Source: Mycteria americana (lineage: Eukaryota; Chordata; Aves; Ciconiiformes; Ciconiidae). From it: a stretch of DNA of 64,000 bases. Position 1 is the first letter of the stretch. Every line of letters begins with the position of its first letter. The position numbers and the translations under genes are program-made. Positions 1 through 29,500 of the stretch are shown one piece after another. The notes below the pieces were generated by a model that did no database searches, was not told the origin of the DNA, and was given only the letters and a program-made list of their open reading frames with translations. The stretch is taken from NCBI RefSeq assembly GCF_035582795.1, contig NC_134367.1:114414062-114478061 (forward strand), written 5' to 3'.

Positions 1-19320
<19,320 letters not shown>

Positions 19321-19720
19321 TTGTAACCACCTTTTCCCCAAGATGGAGCTGGAGGTACTTTGAGTTTGGGAGCACCTAAGCGCATGCGTCCAGTTCTATC
19401 TGCAGACTTCACAACCCTGTACAATCAACTCCAGCCCCATAATAGCCAACTGTTTTGTACAAGATTCCCCCATTCCTCCCCGGCAGTTCAGAGCACAATC
19501 CGTCACTGTCTGCACTCTGTTCTGCAAGATTTCTTTTCCTTTCCAAACCTGTGCAAGGAGAGGGACCAACCAAACCTTCCAAGGCACAAGGACATTTTAA
19601 GGAGACCTGATGAAGACTGCTTAAGACAGTTTGACACTTGAGCAATAGCACTGCAAGCTGTACTTTGATTAGCTTATTTTCAATTTTGAAGTTAAAACTG
19701 CATTCAGTGCAGCTCACTGC

Positions 19721-19726
19721 ATTAAA
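19721..19726 (+). terminator. candidate DZANK1 polyadenylation signal ATTAAA
   Basis: ATTAAA about 400 bases after the DZANK1 stop. A second candidate, AATAAA, is at 20053-20058. Neither is proven. Confidence 0.4.
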
Positions 19727-19888
19727 GGTCAGATTCTTTTCCTCCAGAAAACTGAGTAAAATTACTTTGCTGTTTTGCCTTCAACTTTTATTTATAAATG
19801 CACCAACTACAAATAGAAGTTTACAAGGGTACCAGGCACACTAAGATTTGGTATAATTAGACATTATTAGCCACAATCCTAAAACCCT

Positions 19889-19910
19889 GAAGGAGTTTTA
19901 AAACTCCTTC
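19889..19910. repeat. 22-bp perfect palindrome
   Basis: Two 11-base arms (GAAGGAGTTTT and its reverse complement) with no spacer. It lies between the convergent genes, beside a minus-strand AATAAA. Confidence 0.95.
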
Positions 19911-19915
19911 CCCTT

Positions 19916-19921
19916 TTTATT
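19916..19921 (-). terminator. candidate survivin-gene polyadenylation signal AATAAA
   Basis: Minus-strand AATAAA about 395 bases after the stop at 20315; another is at 19787-19792. Use of either is inferred. Confidence 0.4.
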
Positions 19922-20314
19922 TCTAGAAGTATCAGTATATTCAGTATAAAAATGGAAGTGCCTGCCAGCTTTTGCAAGAAACACAAGTTTTTGCACCAGA
20001 GCTACCAGCATCTCCAAAATGGGAACAGCTGGGTTTAAAAAAAAAACAAACAAATAAAACCACAAGTAGTAATCCTTAATTGAACCAACAGGAAGAATAG
20101 GAGAATCCCTGCAGAAAAAGATTATGTATGCAGTGCATCAAACCCCAGGTACTTCCCAGACAGACTCAGGTGAGCAAAGGAGAATTCATTCTGCTTCTCA
20201 CAGAGATGGCCATCCTGAAAGCAGTCTCAGGAAACACAGTCATTCAGTCAAATTGGCAGTGCCAGAGCACACATACAAGACAGATGTCACCGGCAAGTGA
20301 GAAGCTACAGTAGC

Positions 20315-20398
20315 CTAGGACACCAGATTCTCTATTTCACGACGCACACTCTTGGCTGCATCTTCAACCTCGGTCACCTTCTGTGAAATTTCTTTATT
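20315..20398 (-). CDS. BIRC5: survivin-family exon 4 (C-terminal helix, stop)
   Basis: 27 codons ([20 protein letters not shown], then EIENLVS) and TAG. Acceptor ctttacag on the minus strand. This matches the C-terminal coiled helix that dimerises and binds borealin/INCENP in other survivins. Confidence 0.93.
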   Translation of the reverse strand, partial: NKEISQKVTEVEDAAKSVRREIENLVS

Positions 20399-21329
20399 CT
20401 GTAAAGAATAGAAATAATACATTACCGTCTACCACTAAATTGAGCATCACTCAGCTTCAAGGGGAAAGCGGGCTACCTCTCCCATAATGCAAAGGCTGAG
20501 AACCAAGAGTCAGGAAGCAACAAACCACTGGGGCAGCACTGTGGTAAGGAACCAAGAGGCCAGCGAAACAATTCCAGGACTAGAAACTAAATAACTCTTC
20601 CAGAGCCACGGGGGTGTAGAAGAACATCAGAGTACCGACGTGTACGTACAATTGCATTTTTCATTCGTTCTTTGTCCAGCTTCAGGAACTCCTGCAGTGT
20701 CAGGTTAGTAGGATCTTTCTGAAGGGAGAGAAAACCGCAGCCCGCGGAGTGTTTTTTGTGTTCCTCCCTGAAAAGAGGAGGGGAAAAAAAAAAAGAGAAA
20801 AAAAAAAAAAAAAGAAAAGCAGCTCACAACAAGACACACGCAGCCGTTCTTCCCTGCCAAGCATCTCGGTCGCCAGCAGCAGTTCCACCTCTGCCACCGT
20901 CGCCCAGCCGCCGTTCACCCCCACGCTGGAGCGGAGCTGCCATCGGAAGCGGCGCCGCGCTCCCGCCCGGGAGCCAGTCGGGGGCGGGGGGAACCCCCCC
21001 ACTACTCACAGGGGGTCGTCGTCGGGCTCCCAGCCCTCCAGCTCCTTGAAGCAGAAGAAGCACTGCGCCACGTCAGGGCCGTTCTCGCTGGGGCAGTGCA
21101 CGAAACCCGCCGCCGCCATCTGCGGGCAGAGGGAGGGCGGGAGGGCCCGTCAGCGCCGACCGCCCCCCGCCCGGCCCCGCTCCCCCAGGCCCCGCTCCCC
21201 CGCCGGGCTCACCCGCTCGGGCGTGCAGGAGCAGCCCTCGGTGAAGGGCCAGTTGCGGAAGGTGGCGGCGCGGGCGGGGACGAGGTAGAGCCGCCATTCC
21301 TCGGGCAGCGCCTCCGCGCCCGCCGCCAT
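20315..21329 (-). CDS. BIRC5: survivin-family inhibitor-of-apoptosis protein (BIRC5 or BIRC5-like), 4 exons
   Basis: Exons 21213-21329, 21010-21119, 20650-20767 and 20315-20398 join without phase conflict into 142 residues. One BIR domain is present: [24 protein letters not shown], then the zinc ligands C59, C62, H79 and C86 in the exact spacing C-x2-C-x16-H-x6-C. A long C-terminal helix follows ([18 protein letters not shown], then [19 protein letters not shown]). Survivin is the BIR subunit of the chromosomal passenger complex (with INCENP, borealin and Aurora B) and reads phosphorylated histone H3; it acts at centromeres and the midzone. Exon borders match the human gene (after CTPER and within the PDDDP motif). 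The ATG at 21329 sits in a strong context (GAGCCATGG). Human BIRC5 is on 17q25, not beside DZANK1, so this could be a paralogue such as the one known in amphibians; the sequence alone cannot decide. Confidence 0.93.
20650..20767 (-). CDS. BIRC5: survivin-family exon 3
   Basis: One base completes leucine, then 39 codons beginning [20 protein letters not shown]. It supplies the zinc ligands His79 and Cys86. The acceptor (cttttcag) is preceded by a very long pyrimidine tract; the donor is att|gtacgt. Confidence 0.95.
20768..20818 (-). repeat. long polypyrimidine tract (poly-T on minus strand) before survivin exon 3
   Basis: About 50 bases almost without purines when read on the minus strand, seen as two long A runs on the + strand. 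It serves as the 3' splice-site pyrimidine tract and is also a low-complexity repeat. Confidence 0.8.
21010..21119 (-). CDS. BIRC5: survivin-family exon 2 (BIR core)
   Basis: 36 codons plus two bases: [20 protein letters not shown] then [16 protein letters not shown]. Acceptor gcccgcag, donor cccct|gtgagt. It carries the CxxC zinc ligands (CFFC). Confidence 0.96.
21213..21329 (-). CDS. BIRC5: survivin-family exon 1
   Basis: 39 codons: [20 protein letters not shown], then [19 protein letters not shown], donor cgg|gtgagc. Start chosen by its strong context and by length agreement with known survivins. Confidence 0.95.
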
Positions 21330-21336
21330 GGCTCGG

Positions 21337-21410
21337 TTCAAACGGCGGCGGTTGGGCGCGCGGGGCAGGGCGGGAGCGCGGCGGCCGCGCGGGCCGGCGG
21401 GAGCTGTAGT
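21337..21410 (-). promoter_or_regulatory. survivin proximal promoter: CHR-like, E2F-like and ACTACA-TCCC motifs
   Basis: Read on the minus strand: ACTACAGCTCCC at 21410-21399, an E2F-like GCGCGCCCAA near 21361-21350, CCGCCGCCG, then TTTGAA (the CHR core) at 21342-21337, just before the ATG. Human BIRC5 is known to be controlled through CDE/CHR elements and has a similar ACTACA-CTCCC word upstream. Function here is inferred from motif content. Confidence 0.5.
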
Positions 21411-21912
21411 CCTGCTGCCGGCGCCGCGGCCGCGCGGGGCCGCTCTGGCTGCCCGTCACGTCCTGGGGAGCCGGTGCTTGGGGAAGGCCCCGGCGGGCGG
21501 TACCGTGGCTGGGTGAGGGCAGGACCCGCCACCAGGGCGATGGGGCCGGCGCAGCGCCAGCCGTCCCCAACCCAGCAGCGGCTCACACAGCCCTGAGCCG
21601 CGCATCCGTGCACCGTGTGACACGAACTGCCGGCCCAAACCTCTCTCTGGGCCTTACACCTCCGGCAGACCCGGGTCTGATGTGCCAGCTGCGCTCTCCG
21701 CATCCTTGGGCTCCCCTTCCCTCCCTGTGAAGGGGGGCCAGACCCCACCACCCCACACAAAGTGGCATTAGCCAAGGTGCAGCCCTCACAGCAGTGCCAG
21801 TGAGGGCAGGGAATAAGCAGCCTTGTAATTCCTGAGGAGCCTGAGGTATGGCATGAGCCAGCTGGAAAAAAGATGCTTTCTTTAAAGCCTCCCGCAAGGA
21901 GGAAGGGTACAT

Positions 21913-22023
21913 TTCCCTTCACAGATTCAAGACACGGTTCCTAACAAAGCGATCAAATCACAGAAACACCGTGGATGATTTAAGTTTAGATGTTCATTTC
22001 CCATAAACAAAAACAGAAACAAA
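21913..22023. repeat. 111-bp direct repeat, copy A
   Basis: Identical to 25873-25983 except for three substitutions (two C/T, one A/C), same orientation, offset exactly 3960 bases, no indels. It lies about 0.6 kb upstream of the survivin start codon. Confidence 0.95.
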
Positions 22024-23291
22024 TTCCCCCTTTAAATCCAAGGGGAAGGAGGACAAGTTTGCCAGTTTGACCTTATCTTTTTTTTTTTTTTTTAATTACA
22101 CCCATAAGAAGGTGCCATGGGTTTCTGTATTGACAGAGCTGGTAGAGAAGCACAGCGGGAAGGGTCCTGTTGAGGCAGGACCCATACAGAGATGCTCCCA
22201 CTGGTCTGTGGCAATGGCCGCCTGTTCTTGCTACAGGCAGTTGCCCTTCCCCTCCCGCAGGCAGCAGGAGCGGCTGAACTCACCGTCTCTGCCTGACTAA
22301 TGCTGCCTGCCTGGAGAAGGAAGCGGGACCCAGCAATGTGGCTCGCTGCCACAGGGGCAGGAGGCAGCTGGTTTTGTGAGGAAGAACCAGCTACTCATCC
22401 ATCACAGTGGCAGGCAGTGTTTGCTCAGAGACAGTCTTCCCCAGAAAAAAATGCAAGGGCTAGAGGGAAGCAACCCCACGGACCAGGTTACCTCTGGGAG
22501 CAAGCTGATGTAAGCAAAGTAGTCAGAGACAAGGGATAAAGATGGCTTAGCTCAAACACTTGCTAAGAGCTTATCATCACAAGCAGGTGGGGTTGCAAAG
22601 AAGCACATCCTCACACCGTAGATGGCAACGACTGGACCAGGCAGACTTCTGCTTCTTCCCCCAGACTGACTCTGAAACCTGAAAAGAAGCATTCAGCACA
22701 TATGCGTGCAACATCAGGACGCTCAGGAAAGAGACCTCTCTTTCAAAGTAAACTGCAAAGTATTACTTCTACAAAATTACTGACTACTACACAGAATGAT
22801 CCCAGTATTTACCCAGCTCAGGCACCGTAGATCAACAGGCATGATAAGCTGACCACGGTGGGCAGCTTCCTGGTTGTGAAGTATCAAAGCTCAGACAAGC
22901 ACGTGGAAAAGTTCGGGCTTTGCTGCTCTATAGAAAAGGGTGAGGTTCCACCTTTATCCTCCAGAAAAACTTTGTTCTGTTAAACCGGGCTGCATTTGGC
23001 AACCACAATCACCGCTACAGTCACTGCGCAGCTCAGGGAAGCGTGGAGCAATCGTGTCATTAAGCGAGGTGGATGCTGGCTTTCTAGTCACAGCTAACAT
23101 AACTCATCGCACTGGTCTCCAAGGCACAAAGAGGCAAGCAGAGGGCTAAAAGCACAGTTTGTTTCATTGCGTGCCTTGGAGGAGTCTCATCCGTTGCAGA
23201 GAAAGCCAGCTGCGTGTGACCCTTCAAAGCAGTGGCCTTAAGCTGCTATGAACCATTTGGGCTTCTCATTATTCAACATTTTGGGGAGGAA

Positions 23292-23311
23292 ACGTACTCT
23301 TGAGAGTACGT
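23292..23311. repeat. short perfect inverted repeat
   Basis: ACGTACTCT and its reverse complement around a 2-base spacer (TG), in the survivin-KAT14 intergenic stretch. Confidence 0.9.
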
Positions 23312-25269
23312 CCTTGTGCAGTCCCCGTGCAGCCACAAAAGAAAGACAGAGCTGCAGCAGCTATTTTATAGCTAGTTCAAAGGCTGCCTAATTCTGGTGC
23401 TGACCTAGTGAAGGCAGGTAGAGCTCCCTGGCAACCCTGGCGCGTTTCCCCAGGGCTGCTAGCCCCTATCAGATTGCACACCTGATTTCACATAGTGCCT
23501 GTTACGAGGCTGGCCTCAACCTCCTGTCCTCAGAAGACTCTCGCTAAAAGTGAGGGGTGAATTCCTGCTCATGGAACAGTGCCTCCATGCTCACCCATGT
23601 AGACAGCAGAGTAAAAGAAACTGTCTCTTACAGACAGCTTGAGTCGCCAAGAGGAAATAATGCACAGATACCACAGGCTTCACCAGTGGTCCTTCAGATC
23701 TGGTTTGCTGGGATCCCTTTGCAAGTCAGGAAGGTCTTCTTGAGTCATAGCTATTCATCTTTGCCCAGACCATCAACAAAGTGATCCTCGAGCCAGCCAC
23801 GCTTGCACCCTGTTCTCACCAAAGCCATTAGGATCAACAGAGAAGGATCTCACGGAAAGCAGTTCAAAACCATGCCAGATTTTCACAGGCAGCACTAAGA
23901 AACAGGATGTGGAGTGTCCTCCACATAAGATAATGCCAAGAGATCAAAACTTAAGCCTACAGTCCCAGCAGTGTGGGATATAATAGGTATAGCAGTTAAC
24001 TAGCTGATTTTCCAAGAAATATGGGCAAATTAGCAAGTAACAAGCCACGTCCACATAAATGCTGGTGGACCTGTGAAGTTGCAAAGCAATTTTGTGTTTC
24101 TGCAGCCTGTAGAACAGCAATATTGATCTCCATCCCCTGCAACCTTTAATGAGCTCATTCTTACCAGTCTCCCTGAAGGCAGCAAATGTTGGTATTTCTA
24201 CTTTTCCAGGTGACTGACAGATCCAAAATGGCTGAGGTGCAAAGGCTCAAAGGCACTTCATTGCCTTTGAGGATCTGGGGATAGCTGAACCGCCTGGATA
24301 AAACAAATGGTCTGCAGCACAGCAGGAATCCCAGGGCTGTTCTAACACCTTCACTTGGCATCCTCCCTCTGGGGGACAAAGCCACAGAGGCATAAGCACA
24401 GAACAAGAAGCTCCTCAAAATCTTCACGGTCACCTTTGAGAATATGATACAGAACTGGTCACCTTCTTCAGACTATCTTTTATCTCCTAATTCTGGCTGG
24501 CAAGCAAACAGCCTGCTAGGGCCTGCATGTGTGCGGCTTCTGTGTGGAGAAATAAGGAGTTTCTTGCCTTGCTCCACTGCCCACACAAACACTTTGAATC
24601 TTCTATCAGCCACACTTGAGTTCGCTAGATTTCAATGAAATAAGACGATGGAGAGACAGCTTAACAAACAGTATGACTACAGGTAGGCTTTTCCAAGGGA
24701 AGGGCTTTAATTCCATTCATAAAGACAGATATTTTTTTCTTTCCAAGTACAGCTAACTCATAACATCAGTAACATCAAAAACTTTCACGTAGTCATAAAG
24801 CAGGCAGAAATGTGCACAGATGTTAGGGCACACAACGCTTGGATGGGTTCTTTTTCCCTCCCACTAACACTGGTTTTGTTTTGGTGACAATGTACATTGG
24901 CTACACAAAAACATACTTTGTGTCCATCTCTCTGCTGTTACCAAAATGAAGACTCCATTAAGGCAACTACTACTAAAGCCAGGTACTCAACAGGAACACA
25001 CAGTGGATTAAGAACGAAGAAGTCACATTTGTTGTGTAGCTCTCTGTGGGGCTTGATGTGAGAGGAACAGCACAGTGGATGTGATTCACATTTAAAATGC
25101 ACGGACTGACCTTTGGTCAGGCAGCAGAGCAAACTGCCAGCTTACTGTTCATCTGCAATAAAAGTCAGGGAGAGAGAGAGAAGCTGCTAAACTGTGTCAA
25201 AGGACTAGACCCCACTACCAGAGAAACTGTTTGAGGTTTGTATTTTTTTTTAATTCTTGGTTATTTCTA

Positions 25270-25275
25270 TTTATT
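25270..25275 (-). terminator. candidate KAT14 polyadenylation signal AATAAA
   Basis: First minus-strand AATAAA I find after the KAT14 stop, about 1.1 kb downstream. It would place the 111-bp repeat inside the 3' UTR. Confidence 0.35.
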
Positions 25276-25872
25276 CTTTGCTCTCCTCTTTACTTCGAGC
25301 CATGAAATCACAGCCTAGATGCTTCTAAGAACTGGAATGGGCCCACCTCTACCCTCTCCTCCCTCCAAGCTGCAAACAGATTGCTTCTACAAACCAGAGC
25401 CTGCATTTCAGACATCACCACTGACTTTTGTTCTGGGTTTCTTCTAGCCAGAGCGTCTGCAGCAGGAGGAGGTGGATGCTGGAGCCTGCGAGGCCGACTC
25501 TGTGGTTAGAGGTGTGCCCAAAGGGCTGATCTGCAGCATCAACAACTGGCAGATAGGTTGTAAGATTTCAAAGAGCTGATTCAGCAGCTGTTGTGTCCTA
25601 CCTCGCCTAGCTACAACCCACTTGACATCTTGTTCCTGGAACACAAAACACCGCGCACTACAAGAACTTCACATTGAGCACAGGGTCAACGAGGGGAAAG
25701 GAAGGCAGTAGGGAAGGAGCGGAAGAAAGACATCTCTTCTGAGCCTTGCATTCAGGATCACATGAGTTCACACCCTCTTCATTATTCCTAAAACATGGTT
25801 CCAGTATTGCTGTTCTGGCATGTATAGAGCTTTCCTAATGTTAGCATCCAGCTAGATGTACCAATACATTAC

Positions 25873-25983
25873 TTCCCTTCACAGATTCAAGACACGGTTC
25901 CTAACAAAGTGATCAAATCACAGAAACACTGTGGATGATTTCAGTTTAGATGTTCATTTCCCATAAACAAAAACAGAAACAAA
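25873..25983. repeat. 111-bp direct repeat, copy B (in probable KAT14 3' UTR)
   Basis: Partner of 21913-22023. On the minus strand it starts about 400 bases past the KAT14 stop. The word CACAG-TGTTT-CTGTG inside it could form a small hairpin. Confidence 0.95.
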
Positions 25984-26381
25984 AAACCTGTGACTTTTTT
26001 GGGATAGGCTTCAAAATCTGAAATCCACGGGCCCCTCTGAAGTGACAAGTATTTTTTTGTTTGGGGGTTTTTTGCTTGTTTGTTTGTCAATCAGGCTCTC
26101 CAAAGTAACAGTGGCAGGAAAACTCCCCATAAAGAATTTCAGTGGTTTCAGCATGTCCCAGTTGGCATTTCCAGGCCTCTCCCCTTGGAGCATAGGAATC
26201 AATCCTCTTGGATTGCAGTTTCAGCACACAGCATAGCACTGTTGACATTTGAAGTCCTAGGGATAAAGGCATCGGTGCATTCCAGCTCTCACGTGGCAGC
26301 CAACGTCCTCCAATGAAAGCTGTGGTAGTTCTTTGCTTGACAGTTTGGGCTTTTCACAGACCCCCAGACAGCTCTGACAGG

Positions 26382-26555
26382 TCAGCGCCGCAGCCTGAGA
26401 AAGAATGCGTGCTTGCACTCCTTGCTGTCCAAGGGATAATATTTGTCATAAAAATCCAAAATGTATTCTTCAGTCTTAAATCCAAACTTTTGGTAGAGCA
26501 GCATAGCAGGGTTGCTTGCAGAGACGTGAAGTGTTACGTCTTTGCCCATGCAGGT
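26382..26555 (-). CDS. KAT14: KAT14 exon 10 (end of GNAT domain, stop)
   Basis: 57 codons and TGA: TCMGKDVTLHVSASNPAMLL, then YQKFGFKTEEYILDFYDKYY, ending CKHAFFLRLRR. NPAMLLYQKFGF is the GNAT motif B region. Acceptor cttggcag. Confidence 0.96.
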   Translation of the reverse strand, partial: TCMGKDVTLHVSASNPAMLLYQKFGFKTEEYILDFYDKYYPLDSKECKHAFFLRLRR

Positions 26556-29500
26556 CTGCCAAGGGAGGGGGGGAAAAAAAAAAAAAGTATCACAGCAAAA
26601 GAATGAGACAGCCTCTGGGGGAATGCGGAGGTGAAGAGATTCATCAGTTCAGGTATTCAAGTTTCTGAGGAAATGTGAGAAAATCGCAGGCCTCGACACA
26701 GAAGTTACCACACATAGCAACAGCTGAAAGGCGAAGGGAACACTGCTGTTCCTCTGAGCCTTTGTTTCTGGGAAACATGGACTCTGACAATGAAAGCAGG
26801 TTTTGGATTATAATTTGTCAGCTTTCCATTGTCAATTGCTAAGTAATTGTTAATTAAAAATAATCTTGGTGTACAGCACTGATCTCAAATACTTATTAAC
26901 AATGGCCTGAAGAAAAGACAAAACATGCCAGAGGATCAGGCGCCACGCTCCTCCCCGTCAGCAAACAGAGCTGAGCTCTCTGGGACCACGTGAGCAGCCC
27001 CAGCACACCTCTGGGCTGTCACACTGGAATTCCTGTCTATCCCACCCAGATCCTCTCCCATCCTTCAGGGCACAGCACTCGCCTCCTGAGAAGGCAGGGA
27101 ATTCAGTTCAGACAGCAAATGGCATGGCTGAAGTTACCTTAAAGATCCCAGATTATTCTAACCAGCAGCTCTCTGATAAAGATGCCGATATAGTAATTTT
27201 TTCCTGCTTTCATCTAGTGTTTTAATAGCATTCTATTTATATTGAATGTGTTGTAATTCTAAGTGGGAACAGTAACACCCTTTAGGAAATTTCCATGGTA
27301 GACTACTCAAAGGGAAAGCTCTCACAGGGATGGGGGGGGGGGGGGTGGAGAAAGGTAAAATAATCTGGATTCATTTTTGGGAAAACAAAGTTGGAACGAG
27401 GTATTAAAAAGACACACTTTGGTCCTCTGGGTCGGATGCATTAGAGGGTAACTTCTGAAAACAAATCCATCATCAAGGCATCATTTGCATCAACCCATTT
27501 TCTGTTACATTATGCTGTTCCCAAGAATCCATCCCCAAACTCAGCACGCTGATCCAAGAGACAGAGAATCACCCTTAATCCAAACAGTGTATGAAAGTGG
27601 CTCTAGCCAAGCAGGCTGTGAAGCAGCACATACAATCTGGTGACTGAGGAACAGAAGGTCACAACCACCATTTCTTCTCTTCCATGACTAAATGCCTTGT
27701 ACCACTGACAAGATACTCAGCAATGGAAAAATAAATCTAACATGAGCCAACAATACACTGGTGATCTCTCATTGCTAGCAAGCCTAAATCAGCCTCAAAC
27801 CTGCCTGGCTCTCCTCAACATGATAATTTTATGCTAGTCTACCTGCAAGCAGAATTAGGTTAATTGGCTGTGATACATCCTACAAAAAGCTGCGATGATT
27901 TTCTACAGCTGACTTGCCAACTCATTCCAACTCTGCTAGAGAGACATAAGTCCAGCTGCTGGATCCCTGCAAACCTTGGCGCATCGCTCATGACTGTCCG
28001 CATGACACTAGGTGTTGACATCTCACATCAACAGACTACAGTTGAGGGCAATTTACTTAAACACTTTACACGGAGACGCATGGGAAACGTAAGGGGTGAT
28101 TGGTTAGTGGCCTGTGACAACATGTAGAGCAAAGAGAGGTGGACACTGCAGAGAGCTGTGTAGGTAGAAGAGTTACCATCAGGTGGCCCAGAAGAGCTAC
28201 CCTCAGTAGAAACTGCTTTTCCAAGGTACAGATCACTGTTCCCAAGGCTCTGCCAGCACTCTCTACCTCTCTTCAGCCAAACGAGTGTGAGGAAAAAGTT
28301 TCAATGGCGAGTTTTTGCTAGCACAGCTCATCCTGACTAAAACAAGTTAAGAAATGTTTCACATCGGCAGCTTTCCAAGAGAGTTCAGGGAGTGGTAAAA
28401 CTGTGGGCCCTGAAGAGGCACAGTTGGGCTCTGAAAGGGACATCTGTCTGCATCCTTACTCAAAATTAAGCTGGCTTTCCTGCAATTTAATTCATGAAAG
28501 TGAATGGAATTAAGGCCACCTGAGTAACAGTATTCATTCAGAGATTTGATGAAGTTTAACTACTTTAATGCCACCAGTTTAGGTAGCTTAGATTAATTTT
28601 CCCAAATGTCCCTGTGGAACAAAGCCCAGTACAAGCTAGTTTGAACAAATTTGAATGAGGTTGCAAACACTTATTCTTCATCTTCAACTCAACTGGATTT
28701 GAACCAGAGTATTAAAAGTGAAAGAGAATGATTAAGATCAGCAAGTGATTTGATGCAACAGCCCTGGTCACTGAATAAACCTCCAGGTGTAGCCAAGAAA
28801 GCTGCAACAGATTCTAACTGAACCTCCCCACTATTATCTCATTTTCCCCTTTAAACCCCAAATTTACGGTATTACTGTTATGTGAACTATTGACCACTGA
28901 AGAACACAAAGTTAATCCCGAGACAGTCAAAGTCTACAGCACCTTGCTAATTCTGAGGACCTGTCCAGTACTCTTCTAAAATACATTTTAGTTTCTACTT
29001 TTGAAGTGATTTCCCCCTATAAATGTTCAAACGGGCTGCTGACAATCTGTGCAGGTGTGTAAGCAAAGAAAGGGCAAGGGAAAAGAGACAGAAAGGAGCA
29101 ACACAACACTACTTACTTTCTAATATTTGCATGTGGGCACACAAGGAAGAAGGGAGAGCTAGTTCTTTAGCAGAGACATGGGATTTTTTTCATTACCTGG
29201 ATAAGATGGTAGATCATGAAGGTTGCAATCCCAGCTCTTCTCCACTCAGGGTGAACTAACAGAAAAGAGATGTAAGCTTCATTGTATTTCACGTCTGGCA
29301 CCATAAAGCCAAAGGCAATAATAACTTTCTTATAAAGGACGACAACACTGAAGTCTGGATACTGCAGGCATTCCGACAAATCAATTCCTACGGAGAAGGA
29401 GAGAAACAGCAATGGAAAGCATTGCAAACCAAAAGAAAAGTGTCACACTTGCATGGAAATTCAGGGTTTCAAGGCCTTTTAAAAACACTCACTTGATCCC

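Larger units (their letters stand above)
19321..20314. other. convergent 3' untranslated/intergenic stretch between DZANK1 and the survivin gene
   Basis: No coding exon. The two stop codons face each other 994 bases apart, so the two 3' UTRs fill most or all of this stretch and may overlap. It holds candidate polyadenylation signals on both strands and a 22-bp palindrome at 19889-19910. Confidence 0.75.
20840..21480. promoter_or_regulatory. CpG island over survivin exons 1-2
   Basis: Dense CG dinucleotides and very high GC across exon 2, exon 1 and the upstream flank, in contrast with the AT-rich DNA on both sides. Boundaries by eye. Confidence 0.85.
21480..26381. other. survivin upstream flank and probable KAT14 3' UTR
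   Basis: No exon recognised. The right part (about 25250-26381) is likely KAT14 3' UTR. It contains both copies of a 111-bp direct repeat (21913-22023 and 25873-25983) and a small inverted repeat at 23292-23311. Open frames here are short and unlike known proteins. Confidence 0.6.

Noticed and set aside
20749-21288. 179-residue + frame over the survivin CpG island
   Set aside because: Antisense shadow of the survivin exons with a lysine run from the pyrimidine tract.
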